Of a stretch of DNA of 64,000 nt, positions 33,359 to 41,757 are shown one piece after another. Location of the stretch: positions 124,001-188,000 of the forward strand of contig NC_017034.1 of NCBI RefSeq assembly GCF_000251105.1, in the 5' to 3' direction. This DNA is from Methanocella conradii HZ254 (GTDB lineage Archaea > Halobacteriota > Methanocellia > Methanocellales > Methanocellaceae). Each line of letters starts with the position of its first letter. Positions within the stretch are counted from its first letter, which is position 1. Both the position numbers and the translations under genes were made by a program. The notes beneath the pieces were generated by a model, which ran no database searches, had not been told where the DNA came from, and saw only the letters and a program-made list of their open reading frames with translations.

Positions 33359-34197
33359 ATCACTTCAATATCAAAAATGTCGTTCACGTCGCACTCGATG
33401 ACCCCATCGAAGTCCTTCATGAACTTTTTAAACCTAAAAACGATGGCCTTATCCTGGCTGAATATCGAGTATGAGTCGGCGCTTGACTGCTTTAGCTTTG
33501 GCCTCAGGTTGTATAGCAGCCTGCCGCTGCCAAGCCTGGCCCCCGTGATTCCTATGAGGGAGTCGGAGACGCAATGGTTTTTGCCGATTACGATGCACAC
33601 GTCGTCGCTCCTGAGGTCGCAGCCCAGCAGCAGGTTGGCCACCATGGCCATGCGCACTGCGAGGGCCAGGCCGATGCAGCGCTCGCCGTGGAAATTGTAC
33701 CCTTCGTGGATCAGGCTTTCCTTATACTCCGCGGGGAGCATTTTTCTGACCTTTTGAGTCCTGTCAGGATTTTTTGCGGAAAACACGCAATCCATGCCCG
33801 CCTGATAAGGCTTTATGTCCACTATCGGCGTGCCGTCTATGGCATCTGCGCCTGAAACGAATAAATGCCGGCCGTATCGCCTTAATAGCTTCACTATAGT
33901 CACTGATATCGGGTTGGGGCGGGAGGGCGACCGGAGCGAAAAGACGCCCTGCTCGGGGAGGCTCGTCGATATTTTTCTGGGCACGGCTTTCAATACTTTC
34001 CTGTCCGCCTCGTGGAGCCAGCAGCAGAGGATGAGGTGCGAGTTTCCGTCGATTCCCGTCAAGGCCTCCTCGTACTCCTCGAATATGTCTAGCTGGGCGT
34101 CCACGCCCCATATGGGCATAGCGTCTCGATCTTTTATGGGCGAGCGGACGACCCCAACGGGCTTAAGCTCCATAGCACGTGAAATGTCGGCCGTCAT
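33355..34197 (-). CDS. TrmO-family domain fused to an FmdE-like domain
   Basis: The 280-residue protein starts with a TrmO-like domain (ELKPVGVVRSPIKDRDAMPI, RPNPISVTIVKLLRRYG, DAIDGTPIVDIKPYQ; residues 9-130). It continues, from about residue 165, with an FmdE-like domain (YNFHGERCIGLALAVRMAMVANLLLG, GKNHCVSDSLIGITGARLG). The metal motif FHGxxCxG is kept. The pair also occurs as separate neighbours at 27144 and 28118. It overlaps fdhD convergently by 4 bp. Molecular function is unknown; the fusion implies joint action of the two families. Confidence 0.8.
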   Translation of the reverse strand: MTADISRAMELKPVGVVRSPIKDRDAMPIWGVDAQLDIFEEYEEALTGIDGNSHLILCCWLHEADRKVLKAVPRKISTSLPEQGVFSLRSPSRPNPISVTIVKLLRRYGRHLFVSGADAIDGTPIVDIKPYQAGMDCVFSAKNPDRTQKVRKMLPAEYKESLIHEGYNFHGERCIGLALAVRMAMVANLLLGCDLRSDDVCIVIGKNHCVSDSLIGITGARLGSGRLLYNLRPKLKQSSADSYSIFSQDKAIVFRFKKFMKDFDGVIECDVNDIFDIEVI

Positions 34198-34280
34198 GAT
34201 GCGGGACTCCGCAGATATAAGTCATAACATTAACCATCGTATATAACCATTGCTATACTCATCGGGCATTTAGCATATTT

Positions 34281-34291
34281 TTGTTAAACAA
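34281..34291. promoter_or_regulatory. Perfect TTGTTAAACAA motif upstream of the TrmO-FmdE gene
   Basis: The 11-bp near-palindrome lies 84 nt before the start, upstream of a TATA-like ggttatatac (minus strand, near 34235). It equals the copy at 27094. In this position it would suit an activator or a distal operator. Confidence 0.45.
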
Positions 34292-34334
34292 ATTATGGCA
34301 TACTCGTTAAAGCGCAGCCATAACATCTCGCTGG

Positions 34335-35207
34335 TCAGACCACGTTATCGGCCGAGAAATCGTAGTCGAAGTCCGTGATTTTCTTTCTATTTTTAAGGGC
34401 CAGGTAGAGCTCGGCCTTAAAGAGGGCCAGGAAGGAGAACACGAATCCCTGGATTAGGATTTGAAAGACGGCCACGGTGAGCAATGCGCCCATGCCCAGC
34501 GTGACGGGCGCCAGGCTCAGGGCCTCCGTGACGTTCATAGAGGCATTCGCCCCCACTAGGGCCATATAGCTCTCGTTCGCCATCATCGCCCCCGCCAGGC
34601 CGAATGAGATAGGAAGCTGCACGAGCGCCTTCAGGACGACCGCAATTATGAAGAACCCCGCGGCCGCTGGCAGGTTGCGCTTGACGAACTCGATGCTGTT
34701 CTTGAAAGATGCGATGGCTCCCGACCCATCGGCAACTATGCAAATGTCGTAGAACTCTATGGAGAGCAGGCATAAAAAGGCCAGTCCCAGCGCCAGGAAG
34801 CCCAGGATCGACCCCATGAACGGGCTGGCGGCTACCCCTGTTAGCAGCAGGAGCGCCACCCCCGTTATTAAGAAGTAAAAGACTGCGAACGATATCACTC
34901 CAGCCATGACCATTTTAACGTAGTTTTTCATGGCTGTATCCATGAATGTGGCCATGCTTGACGTCCCCTTGTTTCTGACCTCGACTGCATACCCCAGGGC
35001 GCCGCCCGTGATGAACGGCATGATAAGCAGGGGCAGGACCAGCTGAGAATAATTGACAGCTATGCTTTTTGTTATCTCGTCGAACTTGCCGTAGCCCGCC
35101 AGCACTGGTAGCGATAGCACGCCCACAGCGAGCCCGGCCATCAATAGGATGGGGCTGCTGCCCATCTCCCTCACGCTCTTCCCAAAAATTGAAACGAAGT
35201 CATCCAT
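34335..35207 (-). CDS. DUF4013-like multi-pass membrane protein
   Basis: The 290-residue protein has about six hydrophobic segments, with an N-terminal amphipathic part (MDDFVSIFGKSVREMG) and a cytoplasmic acidic tail. The layout, with Ser/Lys-rich loop IASFKNSIEFVKRNLPA, resembles the DUF4013/GDPD-membrane-domain families of unknown function. It is flanked by non-related genes. Confidence 0.7.
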   Translation of the reverse strand: MDDFVSIFGKSVREMGSSPILLMAGLAVGVLSLPVLAGYGKFDEITKSIAVNYSQLVLPLLIMPFITGGALGYAVEVRNKGTSSMATFMDTAMKNYVKMVMAGVISFAVFYFLITGVALLLLTGVAASPFMGSILGFLALGLAFLCLLSIEFYDICIVADGSGAIASFKNSIEFVKRNLPAAAGFFIIAVVLKALVQLPISFGLAGAMMANESYMALVGANASMNVTEALSLAPVTLGMGALLTVAVFQILIQGFVFSFLALFKAELYLALKNRKKITDFDYDFSADNVV

Positions 35208-35283
35208 CGCTGGCTCGCCGCTACTTTAAACGTGGCAAAAGCATAAATATTTAGCGTATTACGCTGAAAGCAGCCCTATGAAA

Positions 35284-35412
35284 TCACGTCCTCGTGGTGT
35301 CCTCGCTGCCACACTGAGGGCACACGATGGGAAAAAAGTACGGGTCCGCCTCGAACACGAAGCCACACGTCTTACAGATGAAAAAGACCTTACTCTGATC
35401 GACCTCTTCCAT
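35284..35412 (-). CDS. Small zinc-ribbon protein
   Basis: About 42 residues starting MEEVDQSKVFFICKTCGFVF, with CxxC pairs CKTC and CPQC ending GSEDTTRT: a rubredoxin-like or zinc-ribbon fold. On the minus strand a TATA-like CCTTTATAA is centred about 28 nt before the ATG at 35412, so a leaderless start there is likely; in-frame upstream ATGs exist to 35475. The function is unknown. Confidence 0.65.
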   Translation of the reverse strand: MEEVDQSKVFFICKTCGFVFEADPYFFPIVCPQCGSEDTTRT

Positions 35413-35515
35413 AATAAAGGCACCAACTCGAAGCATTATAAAGGATTCGGTCGGCCACATTAAAATTATCCTCAAACGTTATAAAGGCGAGCGTCGAATA
35501 TATCGTTGGTGAATT

Positions 35516-36268
35516 ATGGAGAAGGTGCTCGAATTCGGCTCCAGCCGGGTGAAGCCTGACGTGCGCAGGCTCAGCGACATGAGAGAGGTCATCTACGATA
35601 TCGAGTGGCTGAAGGGCGCGCCCGATATGGAGCTTTATTACATGTACAGGGACCTTGCCGTGAGCAAGGGCGATCGCTCTATTATATTAGACCACCGCCT
35701 GCGCTACGATATTACGGTCATCCCGCCCAACAGGCTGGGCGCAGAGTACGTGAAAACGGCGGGCCACTATCACCCCTTTGTCGAGGGCACATCGTATACC
35801 TACCCCGAAGTATACGAGGTACTCAGGGGCACTGCGCACTACTTGTTGCAAAAGTGCGAAGGGGGACGCATCACGGACGTCGTCATGATAGAGGCGAAGG
35901 AGGGCGACAAGGCCATAATACCGCCAGGCTATGGCCACGTCACCATCAACCCATCAAATAGGGAGCTTAAGATGGCCAACTGGGTCTCCCGCGACTTCTC
36001 CTCCATCTACGAGCCTTATAAGAAGTGTGGAGGGGCCGCATACTTCGAGCTTGCAGACGGGAGGCTTATCAGGAATGGGAGATGCGACCATATCCCGGAT
36101 ATAAGGTTCCTTAAGCCCACCAACATCGCCAAGCTAGGGCTGAGCAAGGGCAAGGAGATGTATGGCCTTGTAAGGGACGTCGAGAAGCTCGCCTACCTGA
36201 ACCGGCCTCAGGACTATGGCTGGCTCTGGGAGGCGGCGCTAAGCGACAAAAACCGGGCCGTCCGCTGA
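35516..36268 (+). CDS. pgiA: Cupin-type glucose-6-phosphate isomerase
   Basis: The 250-residue cupin has the archaeal PGI motifs AGHYHPFVEGTSYTYPEVYE, LRGTAHYLLQ and PPGYGHVTINPS, in which the His and Glu residues bind the catalytic metal. It interconverts glucose-6-phosphate and fructose-6-phosphate in gluconeogenesis and sugar-nucleotide synthesis, feeding the downstream glycosylation genes. It is divergent from the zinc-ribbon gene. Confidence 0.93.
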   Translation: MEKVLEFGSSRVKPDVRRLSDMREVIYDIEWLKGAPDMELYYMYRDLAVSKGDRSIILDHRLRYDITVIPPNRLGAEYVKTAGHYHPFVEGTSYTYPEVYEVLRGTAHYLLQKCEGGRITDVVMIEAKEGDKAIIPPGYGHVTINPSNRELKMANWVSRDFSSIYEPYKKCGGAAYFELADGRLIRNGRCDHIPDIRFLKPTNIAKLGLSKGKEMYGLVRDVEKLAYLNRPQDYGWLWEAALSDKNRAVR

Positions 36269-36270
36269 GT

Positions 36271-37296
36271 TCACTTAATTTCTTTTATTTTCGGGTTTAG
36301 GTCGCCCCTGACGCCAAGGCTTTTAAGCTCCCTGACCTGGGTCCAGCAGTCTACGCCATATGCATCGTTGAATATCTTATAGTCGGCCCTCTGGAGGAAG
36401 GCGGCGTCTACGGATACAGGCGAGTCCGAGGCGAATATGCCGATGTCATTCATCACCCGGCTGCCTGGAGCGGGCACGCAATCGCAGAACTGGGATATGT
36501 TCTCGGCGAAAGACACGTAGGAGACCTTGCCCTTCTTAAACGTTGAGAGCACAGCATATGCGGTTGAGGCAAGCGCCTTCCCCAGGTTCTCCTTATCGAT
36601 GAGCTTGATGGCCCCCTTCGGGCATGCCTCCATGCAGACAGGGCAGCGCATGCACTCCGGGGAGATGTTCCTCGCCTTTCCCTCGACGATGTCGGGCAGG
36701 CCCATCTCGCACACTTTCTTGCAAAGGCCGCAGCCCACGCACTTCGACTCGTCTATCTCCAGCCCAACGGTCCGGTGCTGCCTGAGCTTGCCCTTCCTTG
36801 TGGCACAGCCCATGCCCAGGTTTTTAATGGCTCCCCCGAAGCCGGTGAGTGCGTGGCCCTTATCGTGCGACACCACTATCATGGCGTCCGCCTCGGCGAT
36901 GGCGCCCGCCACCTCGACCTCCTTGAGGATGCCCTTCGTCTTTACCAGCCTCTCGTTCTCGCTCCTCAGCCCGTCCGCTGCTATAAACGGGGCGAAGCCG
37001 AAGCCGTTCATCCTGGCAGTCCCACAGTGGTCTACTGCGTTGTTGCGCTGCGCCAGGTAATACGTGTTAGAATCCGTGAGGAAGGGCTTTCCGCCAGCCT
37101 CCTCGACCTTTTTCACGATCTGGTGCACGAAGAAGGGCTGAACGTAGTAAGGGTTGCCCATCTCGCCCACGTGAAGCTTTATGGCCACCAGGTCGCCCTT
37201 CGACACGCAGTCAAAAGTCCCCGCAGCGTCGTAAAGGCGTTCCGCCATCTCTAGAAGGTTACAGGACGTATCCCACGGAACTAAATGAACGGTCAT
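36271..37296 (-). CDS. DUF362 protein with two [4Fe-4S] motifs
   Basis: The 341-residue protein has an N-terminal DUF362 domain (VAIKLHVGEMGN, DSNTYYLAQRNNAVDH, HDKGHALTGFGGAIKNLGMGCATR) with an inserted ferredoxin module (ESKCVGCGLCKKVCEMG and CMRCPVCMEACPKGA). It is cytoplasmic and presumably redox-active; its substrate is unknown. It is convergent with pgiA. Confidence 0.88.
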   Translation of the reverse strand: MTVHLVPWDTSCNLLEMAERLYDAAGTFDCVSKGDLVAIKLHVGEMGNPYYVQPFFVHQIVKKVEEAGGKPFLTDSNTYYLAQRNNAVDHCGTARMNGFGFAPFIAADGLRSENERLVKTKGILKEVEVAGAIAEADAMIVVSHDKGHALTGFGGAIKNLGMGCATRKGKLRQHRTVGLEIDESKCVGCGLCKKVCEMGLPDIVEGKARNISPECMRCPVCMEACPKGAIKLIDKENLGKALASTAYAVLSTFKKGKVSYVSFAENISQFCDCVPAPGSRVMNDIGIFASDSPVSVDAAFLQRADYKIFNDAYGVDCWTQVRELKSLGVRGDLNPKIKEIK

Positions 37297-37420
37297 AAAA
37301 TTAAATAGCCCCTATACTAACATAAACCTGTCTCCATGCCGGAAAAAGTTTTTAAGTAAGGGGAGCAAGCTAGATAGGAGAGAGTCCAATGAATCATTGG
37401 TTATACGCTGGGTGGTCGTG

Positions 37421-38416
37421 ATGATCGGGATGGTGCTGTGCGGCGGCTCTGGCAAGCGGCTGAAGCCTTACACGGATAATACTCCCACCCCCCTCATCGA
37501 GATCAAGGATAACTGCACCATTCTTGATAAGCAGCTATTCGACTTCGCATCGGCCGGGATAAAGGAGGTAATACTTTTAACTGGCTATAAGGGCGACATG
37601 ATAGAGGCCCGGTATGGCAAGGAGTATAAGGGCGTGAAGCTCTTGTATCATAATGAGGAGAAGCCCCTCGGTACGCTAAACGCCCTGAAGGCGGGCATGG
37701 AAATGGCCCGTGGCCGGGACGTCGTTGTGAGGAACGGCGACGTGGTCACCGACGTGAACATTAAAAAGATGATGATGAGGCACGTGAACAGCCCTTATCC
37801 CATCACCATGTTCGTCACCCGCATGCGTAGCCCCTTTGGCATCGTTGAGCTTGGCGAGGACAGGGTGAGGTCATTTAAGGAGAAGCCTCTCCTGGAGTAT
37901 TACATTAACGGCGGCATATACTGTATAAACAAGGATGTGCCGGTCTCTCAGTTCGAGGGGGGAAGCCTTGAGCACGCATTGTTCCCAAGGCTGGCCGAGG
38001 CCAACCAGCTCGGGTATTACAGGGAGGACGGGGTGTTCTGGGCGACGGTGGACACGGTGAGGGAGCTTGAGGAGGTCAGAAAAGAGTATAAGAATAAGAC
38101 GGATAAGCCCTGGGGCTACGAGAAGGTTTTGATAAGCACCGATAAGTACCTCACCAAGGAATTATTTATAAGGGCTGGCTACCAGACCTCTTTCCATAAG
38201 CACCCCCGTAAGGACGAGACCATGTACATCCTCGAGGGCGTGGGCTACATCGAGTTCGAGGACCATAAGGAGCACTTCGGCAAGAATGACACTATCAGGA
38301 TAGAGCCCAACGTGCCCCACACTATCGTGGCCACCGAGAATACAATCTTGCATGAGGTGTCGACGCCATACTTAGAGGATACGGTGCGGATCAAGGACTA
38401 TTATAATGTGAGGTAG
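37421..38416 (+). CDS. Sugar nucleotidyltransferase fused to a cupin domain
   Basis: The 331-residue protein has an N-terminal NTP-transferase (MVLCGGSGKRLKPYTDNTPTP, VRNGDVVTD, FKEKPLLEYYINGGIYC) and a C-terminal cupin (DKPWGYEKVLI, HKHPRKDETMYILEGVGYIEFED, NVPHTIVATE). The cupin resembles the type II mannose-6-phosphate isomerase end of GDP-mannose pyrophosphorylases. It likely makes a nucleotide sugar and isomerises or senses its precursor. The start at 37421 has GGTGGTC upstream. The sugar is not known. Confidence 0.85.
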   Translation: MIGMVLCGGSGKRLKPYTDNTPTPLIEIKDNCTILDKQLFDFASAGIKEVILLTGYKGDMIEARYGKEYKGVKLLYHNEEKPLGTLNALKAGMEMARGRDVVVRNGDVVTDVNIKKMMMRHVNSPYPITMFVTRMRSPFGIVELGEDRVRSFKEKPLLEYYINGGIYCINKDVPVSQFEGGSLEHALFPRLAEANQLGYYREDGVFWATVDTVRELEEVRKEYKNKTDKPWGYEKVLISTDKYLTKELFIRAGYQTSFHKHPRKDETMYILEGVGYIEFEDHKEHFGKNDTIRIEPNVPHTIVATENTILHEVSTPYLEDTVRIKDYYNVR

Positions 38417-38420
38417 TTGC

Positions 38421-39116
38421 GTGAAGGCTTTCATACTCTGCGGGGGGCGTGGGGAGCGCCTGAGGCCACTGACGGATAGCATGCCTAAGCCCATGGTCAA
38501 GGTGGGGGGAAAGCCCATCCTGGAGTACCAGCTAGACTTATTGAGGAAGCATGGCATCGAAGATGCCGTCCTGCTGGTCGGGTGGCATGGGGAGGCCATC
38601 GAGCGATACTTCGGGGACGGCAGCAGGCTGGGTATGCACATCGAGTACTCCTATGAAGACCCTGATAATAGGCTTGGCACGGCGGGTCCCATTAAGGCTG
38701 CCAGGGATAAGGTGGATGGCACGTTTATCGTGATGAACGGCGATATCATTTCTAATGCTAATATAGCGGGCATTGTCTCTTTTCACGTGGGCATGGGGTG
38801 CTGGGGCACCATTAACATGATTAATATGCCCTCGCCTTATGGCATCATAGACCTGGATGGCAGCAGGATAGTGCAGTTCAGGGAGAAGCCGGTTTTGCCC
38901 TATAAGATGAATGCGGGCTTGTATGTCCTTGAGCCTGAAGTGGTGGACTTCATGCCCGACGTTGGCTCTATAGAGACTGACGTTTTCCCGAAGCTCGCTG
39001 CGCTGGGTAAGCTTTGTGGCTACGACTCTACCGGCATATACTGGAGCGACGTGGGAACCCACAAGGACCTCGAGAAGGTCAATAAGGACATCATCGCGGG
39101 CAAATTTAAACTGTAA
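38421..39116 (+). CDS. Sugar-phosphate nucleotidyltransferase
   Basis: The 231-residue single-domain protein (KAFILCGGRGERLRPLTDSMPKPM, VMNGDIIS, FREKPVLPYKMNAGLYVL) is the catalytic core of sugar-1-phosphate NTP-transferases, lacking the beta-helix domain. It starts at GTG, 4 bp after the cupin-fused gene, and is probably co-transcribed with it. The two may supply one nucleotide sugar pathway; the actual sugar is unknown. Confidence 0.88.
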   Translation: MKAFILCGGRGERLRPLTDSMPKPMVKVGGKPILEYQLDLLRKHGIEDAVLLVGWHGEAIERYFGDGSRLGMHIEYSYEDPDNRLGTAGPIKAARDKVDGTFIVMNGDIISNANIAGIVSFHVGMGCWGTINMINMPSPYGIIDLDGSRIVQFREKPVLPYKMNAGLYVLEPEVVDFMPDVGSIETDVFPKLAALGKLCGYDSTGIYWSDVGTHKDLEKVNKDIIAGKFKL

Positions 39117-39180
39117 GTTCTCTAAGCCTAAGAAGCTCACTATGAAGACTATTAAGGGCACGAAGAGCTTCACACGACTT

Positions 39181-39201
39181 ACTAGCCTTTATAGTGGCTA
39201 G
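39181..39201. terminator. Small hairpin between the nucleotidyltransferase and EamA genes
   Basis: CTAGCC and GGCTAG form a 6-bp stem with a T/A-rich loop in the convergent gap, consistent with a bidirectional terminator. There is no long T-tract. Confidence 0.35.
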
Positions 39202-39213
39202 ACATTGAGGCCT

Positions 39214-40182
39214 TCAGTGGTGGCGATGCTGGTCGTCGTGCCGGTGGATGTGCTCGTGCGTGATGGTGCCATGGACGTGGATGTGGGTGTGCGCATGCTC
39301 CTCACCGAATAGGAGGAGAGCGCCAAGGACCATTAGGGGGGCTGAGATGTAAAAAGAGGTATCGGGGGCGCCCCTGAATATGAGGAATGATACGATGACG
39401 CCAGCGAAGGGCGCTGTGCCCATCAGGGCGCTGGCACGGGCAGCGCCGATGTGGCGCATTGAAAGTATGAAGAGCGCGATGCTAAGGCCATAGCAAAGGC
39501 TGCCGACCAGCATCGCCGCCATGATGATGAAGGGGCCGGGGAGGGGGGCGCCTAAAAGCAGCGCTAAGGCTAGGGAAAAGGCGCCCGATACCGTGCCTTT
39601 CACGATGCCTATCGACACGGGGTCTTTAGAAGAGATGCTCCTCGTGAGGTTATTATCCAGGCCCCAGAGGACGCATGCCACGATGATGCTGACGGCGCCA
39701 AGCGAGGCCCCAAACTGTGCGCCGTCGAAGGATAGCACGACGCTCGACGCCGTGATGAGGCCGATGGCCGCCCAGGCTCTCTCCCCGACGTACTCCTGGA
39801 ACATGAAGGCGGCAATAAGCGTAGTGGCAACGCATTCGAAGTTCAACAGCAAGGACGCGGTCGCTGCAGGCGTGCTCTGTAGCCCGAGCAGAAGCATTAT
39901 GGGCGCGGCCACCCCTCCAGCCAGGACTGCGCCAGCCAGCCACGGCGTATCCTTACATGTGAGCTGCACCCCAACTTTAACCCCGAATGCGCTGCGCGCC
40001 AGGCTAAAGGCCAGAAGCCCTGCTCCGCAGCCCAGGTATAAGAGCCCTGCTAGCAGCACAGGGTGGGCTTCCCCCAGCAACACTTTTGCGAGGGGCGCGC
40101 TAGCCCCAAAAAGTATGGCCCCCACGATTGCAAATAATAAGGGGCGTGCCCGAGAATATATCATTGAATGAAAATACGACAT
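39214..40182 (-). CDS. DMT/EamA-family transporter with histidine-rich tail
   Basis: The 322-residue protein has about ten hydrophobic helices in two EamA repeats (LFAIVGAILFGASAPLAKVL, GAVSIIVACVLWGLDNNLT). The last 27 residues, about 296-322, contain 12 histidines in alternating patterns, a likely metal-binding cytoplasmic tail. EamA proteins export metabolites; the tail suggests nickel, cobalt or zinc linkage, which is inference. Confidence 0.88.
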   Translation of the reverse strand: MSYFHSMIYSRARPLLFAIVGAILFGASAPLAKVLLGEAHPVLLAGLLYLGCGAGLLAFSLARSAFGVKVGVQLTCKDTPWLAGAVLAGGVAAPIMLLLGLQSTPAATASLLLNFECVATTLIAAFMFQEYVGERAWAAIGLITASSVVLSFDGAQFGASLGAVSIIVACVLWGLDNNLTRSISSKDPVSIGIVKGTVSGAFSLALALLLGAPLPGPFIIMAAMLVGSLCYGLSIALFILSMRHIGAARASALMGTAPFAGVIVSFLIFRGAPDTSFYISAPLMVLGALLLFGEEHAHTHIHVHGTITHEHIHRHDDQHRHH

Positions 40183-40224
40183 CCCATGATAAAAACCTTT
40201 TAAATCAGGCAGCGCATATTAGGG

Positions 40225-41049
40225 ATGGTGACCATGAAAGGCCTCATGCTATCCAAGGATGAGCTGGTGAAGTGCGAGAACGCGATAGAGGAGGCCATCG
40301 TAAAGATAGTGGAGATGAGCAAGACTAACGGGGCCATTGTAGCGCTGAGCGGGGGGATAGACTCCTCGCTGGTCGCCACGCTAGCCACGAGGGTGGTCGA
40401 CGTGTACGGGCTCATACTCCCGGACCCCTCAACGAGCGATCCTGGTGACGTGCGGGACGCGGAGGACCTGGCGAATAGCCTGGGCATCGACTACGAGGTA
40501 ATAGATATCGGGGGCATATTGAAGGCGATCTATGCGGCCAGGCCGAAGCTCGGGCCCAGGGAGTGTAAGATCGCCTACGCTAACGTCAAGCCCAGGGTGC
40601 GCATGGTCATGAACTATTTTGCAGCTAACCTCGACGGCCGGGTGGTGCTGGGCACGGGTAATAAGACCGAGCTCCTCATGGGCTATTTTACGAAGTATGG
40701 GGATGGCGGCGTGGACATGCTCCCTATCGGTGACCTTTACAAGACCAGGGTGTGGCAGATGGCCAGGCATGTGGGCGTACCCGAAAAAATCATTAAAAAG
40801 CCTCCATCTGCCGGGCTGTGGAAGGGCCAGACCGATGAGGAGGAGATGGGCATACGCTATGAGCTTCTAGATAAGGTGCTTTACGGCGTTTTCGACCTTG
40901 GGCTTACCTATGAAGAGGTCGAGAAGGCGACAGGAGTGGATGATGCCACCTTTACCCGCATAATGGAGCGTGTCAGGGATAACGAGCATAAGCGTAACAT
41001 GCCCCCCATCGTGGACATAGAGGCTGTGCTCCGGTCCTGCCACTCATAA
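40225..41049 (+). CDS. nadE: NAD+ synthase (ammonia-dependent)
   Basis: The 274-residue N-type ATP pyrophosphatase has the PP-loop LSGGIDSSL, the motif LGTGNKTELLMGYFTKYGDG and PSAGLWKGQTDEEEMG. It amidates deamido-NAD with ammonia, with no glutaminase domain. The ATG at 40225 is used; an ATG at 40234 is also possible. TATA-like sequence lies upstream near 40195. Confidence 0.95.
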   Translation: MVTMKGLMLSKDELVKCENAIEEAIVKIVEMSKTNGAIVALSGGIDSSLVATLATRVVDVYGLILPDPSTSDPGDVRDAEDLANSLGIDYEVIDIGGILKAIYAARPKLGPRECKIAYANVKPRVRMVMNYFAANLDGRVVLGTGNKTELLMGYFTKYGDGGVDMLPIGDLYKTRVWQMARHVGVPEKIIKKPPSAGLWKGQTDEEEMGIRYELLDKVLYGVFDLGLTYEEVEKATGVDDATFTRIMERVRDNEHKRNMPPIVDIEAVLRSCHS

Positions 41050-41124
41050 AGCCTACTCTTTTAATCAGAAATGATATATACAGGCTTATCATACATGATA
41101 TGCATCTTAAATTTGAGGGACTAC

Positions 41125-41757
41125 ATGGACGTCGATATCCTTAAGAAGCTCGCCCTCATGGGAGCCATGAAAGGGCGGGTAAGCCTCTCCTCCGCCAAGC
41201 TGGGCTCCACAATAGGCATGAGCTCCCAAACGGCGGCGAGGCGGCTGATTCGCCTGGAAAAGCAGGGGTACATCACGAGGGTACTCACAACAGAAGGACA
41301 GGACGTGCGCATCACAGATAAGGGAATCTCAAAGCTCAAGGCCGAATATCTGGACTATAAGAAGATATTCGAGGAAGGACAGAGACAGCGGCTCAAGGGG
41401 AGGGTCACGACGGGCCTCGGCGAAGGCCAGTACTACATATCGCTGGAAGGCTACAGGAGGCAGTTCGTCGAGAAGCTCGGCTTCGAGCCTTATCCGGGGA
41501 CCTTAAACCTACAGCTTAAAGAGCCGTTTGCGGTGCACGATACGTCAGCCATAAAGATAGAAGGCTTCAAGGATTCAGCGAGGACGTTCGGGGGCGGCAA
41601 GTGCTACCCGGTGAAAATCGATGGAATAGAGGCCGCAATAATCCGGCCGGACCGCTCCAGCTATCCCCTGAACATGGTGGAGGTCATCGCGCCCGTCAAC
41701 TTAAGGGAGAAGCTGGGGCTCAAGGACGGGGACGAGGTGGAGGTGATACTGGAATGA
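41125..41757 (+). CDS. ribK: CTP-dependent riboflavin kinase with N-terminal helix-turn-helix
   Basis: The 210-residue protein has an N-terminal winged-helix domain (SLSSAKLGSTIGMSSQTAARRLIRLEKQGYI) and a C-terminal archaeal RibK barrel (GRVTTGLGEGQYYISLEGY, PYPGTLNLQL). RibK phosphorylates riboflavin with CTP to FMN. I take the ATG at 41125, preceded by GAGGG. The HTH half suggests self-regulation of riboflavin genes, as in RbkR. It overlaps ribB by 4 bp. Confidence 0.92.
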   Translation: MDVDILKKLALMGAMKGRVSLSSAKLGSTIGMSSQTAARRLIRLEKQGYITRVLTTEGQDVRITDKGISKLKAEYLDYKKIFEEGQRQRLKGRVTTGLGEGQYYISLEGYRRQFVEKLGFEPYPGTLNLQLKEPFAVHDTSAIKIEGFKDSARTFGGGKCYPVKIDGIEAAIIRPDRSSYPLNMVEVIAPVNLREKLGLKDGDEVEVILE

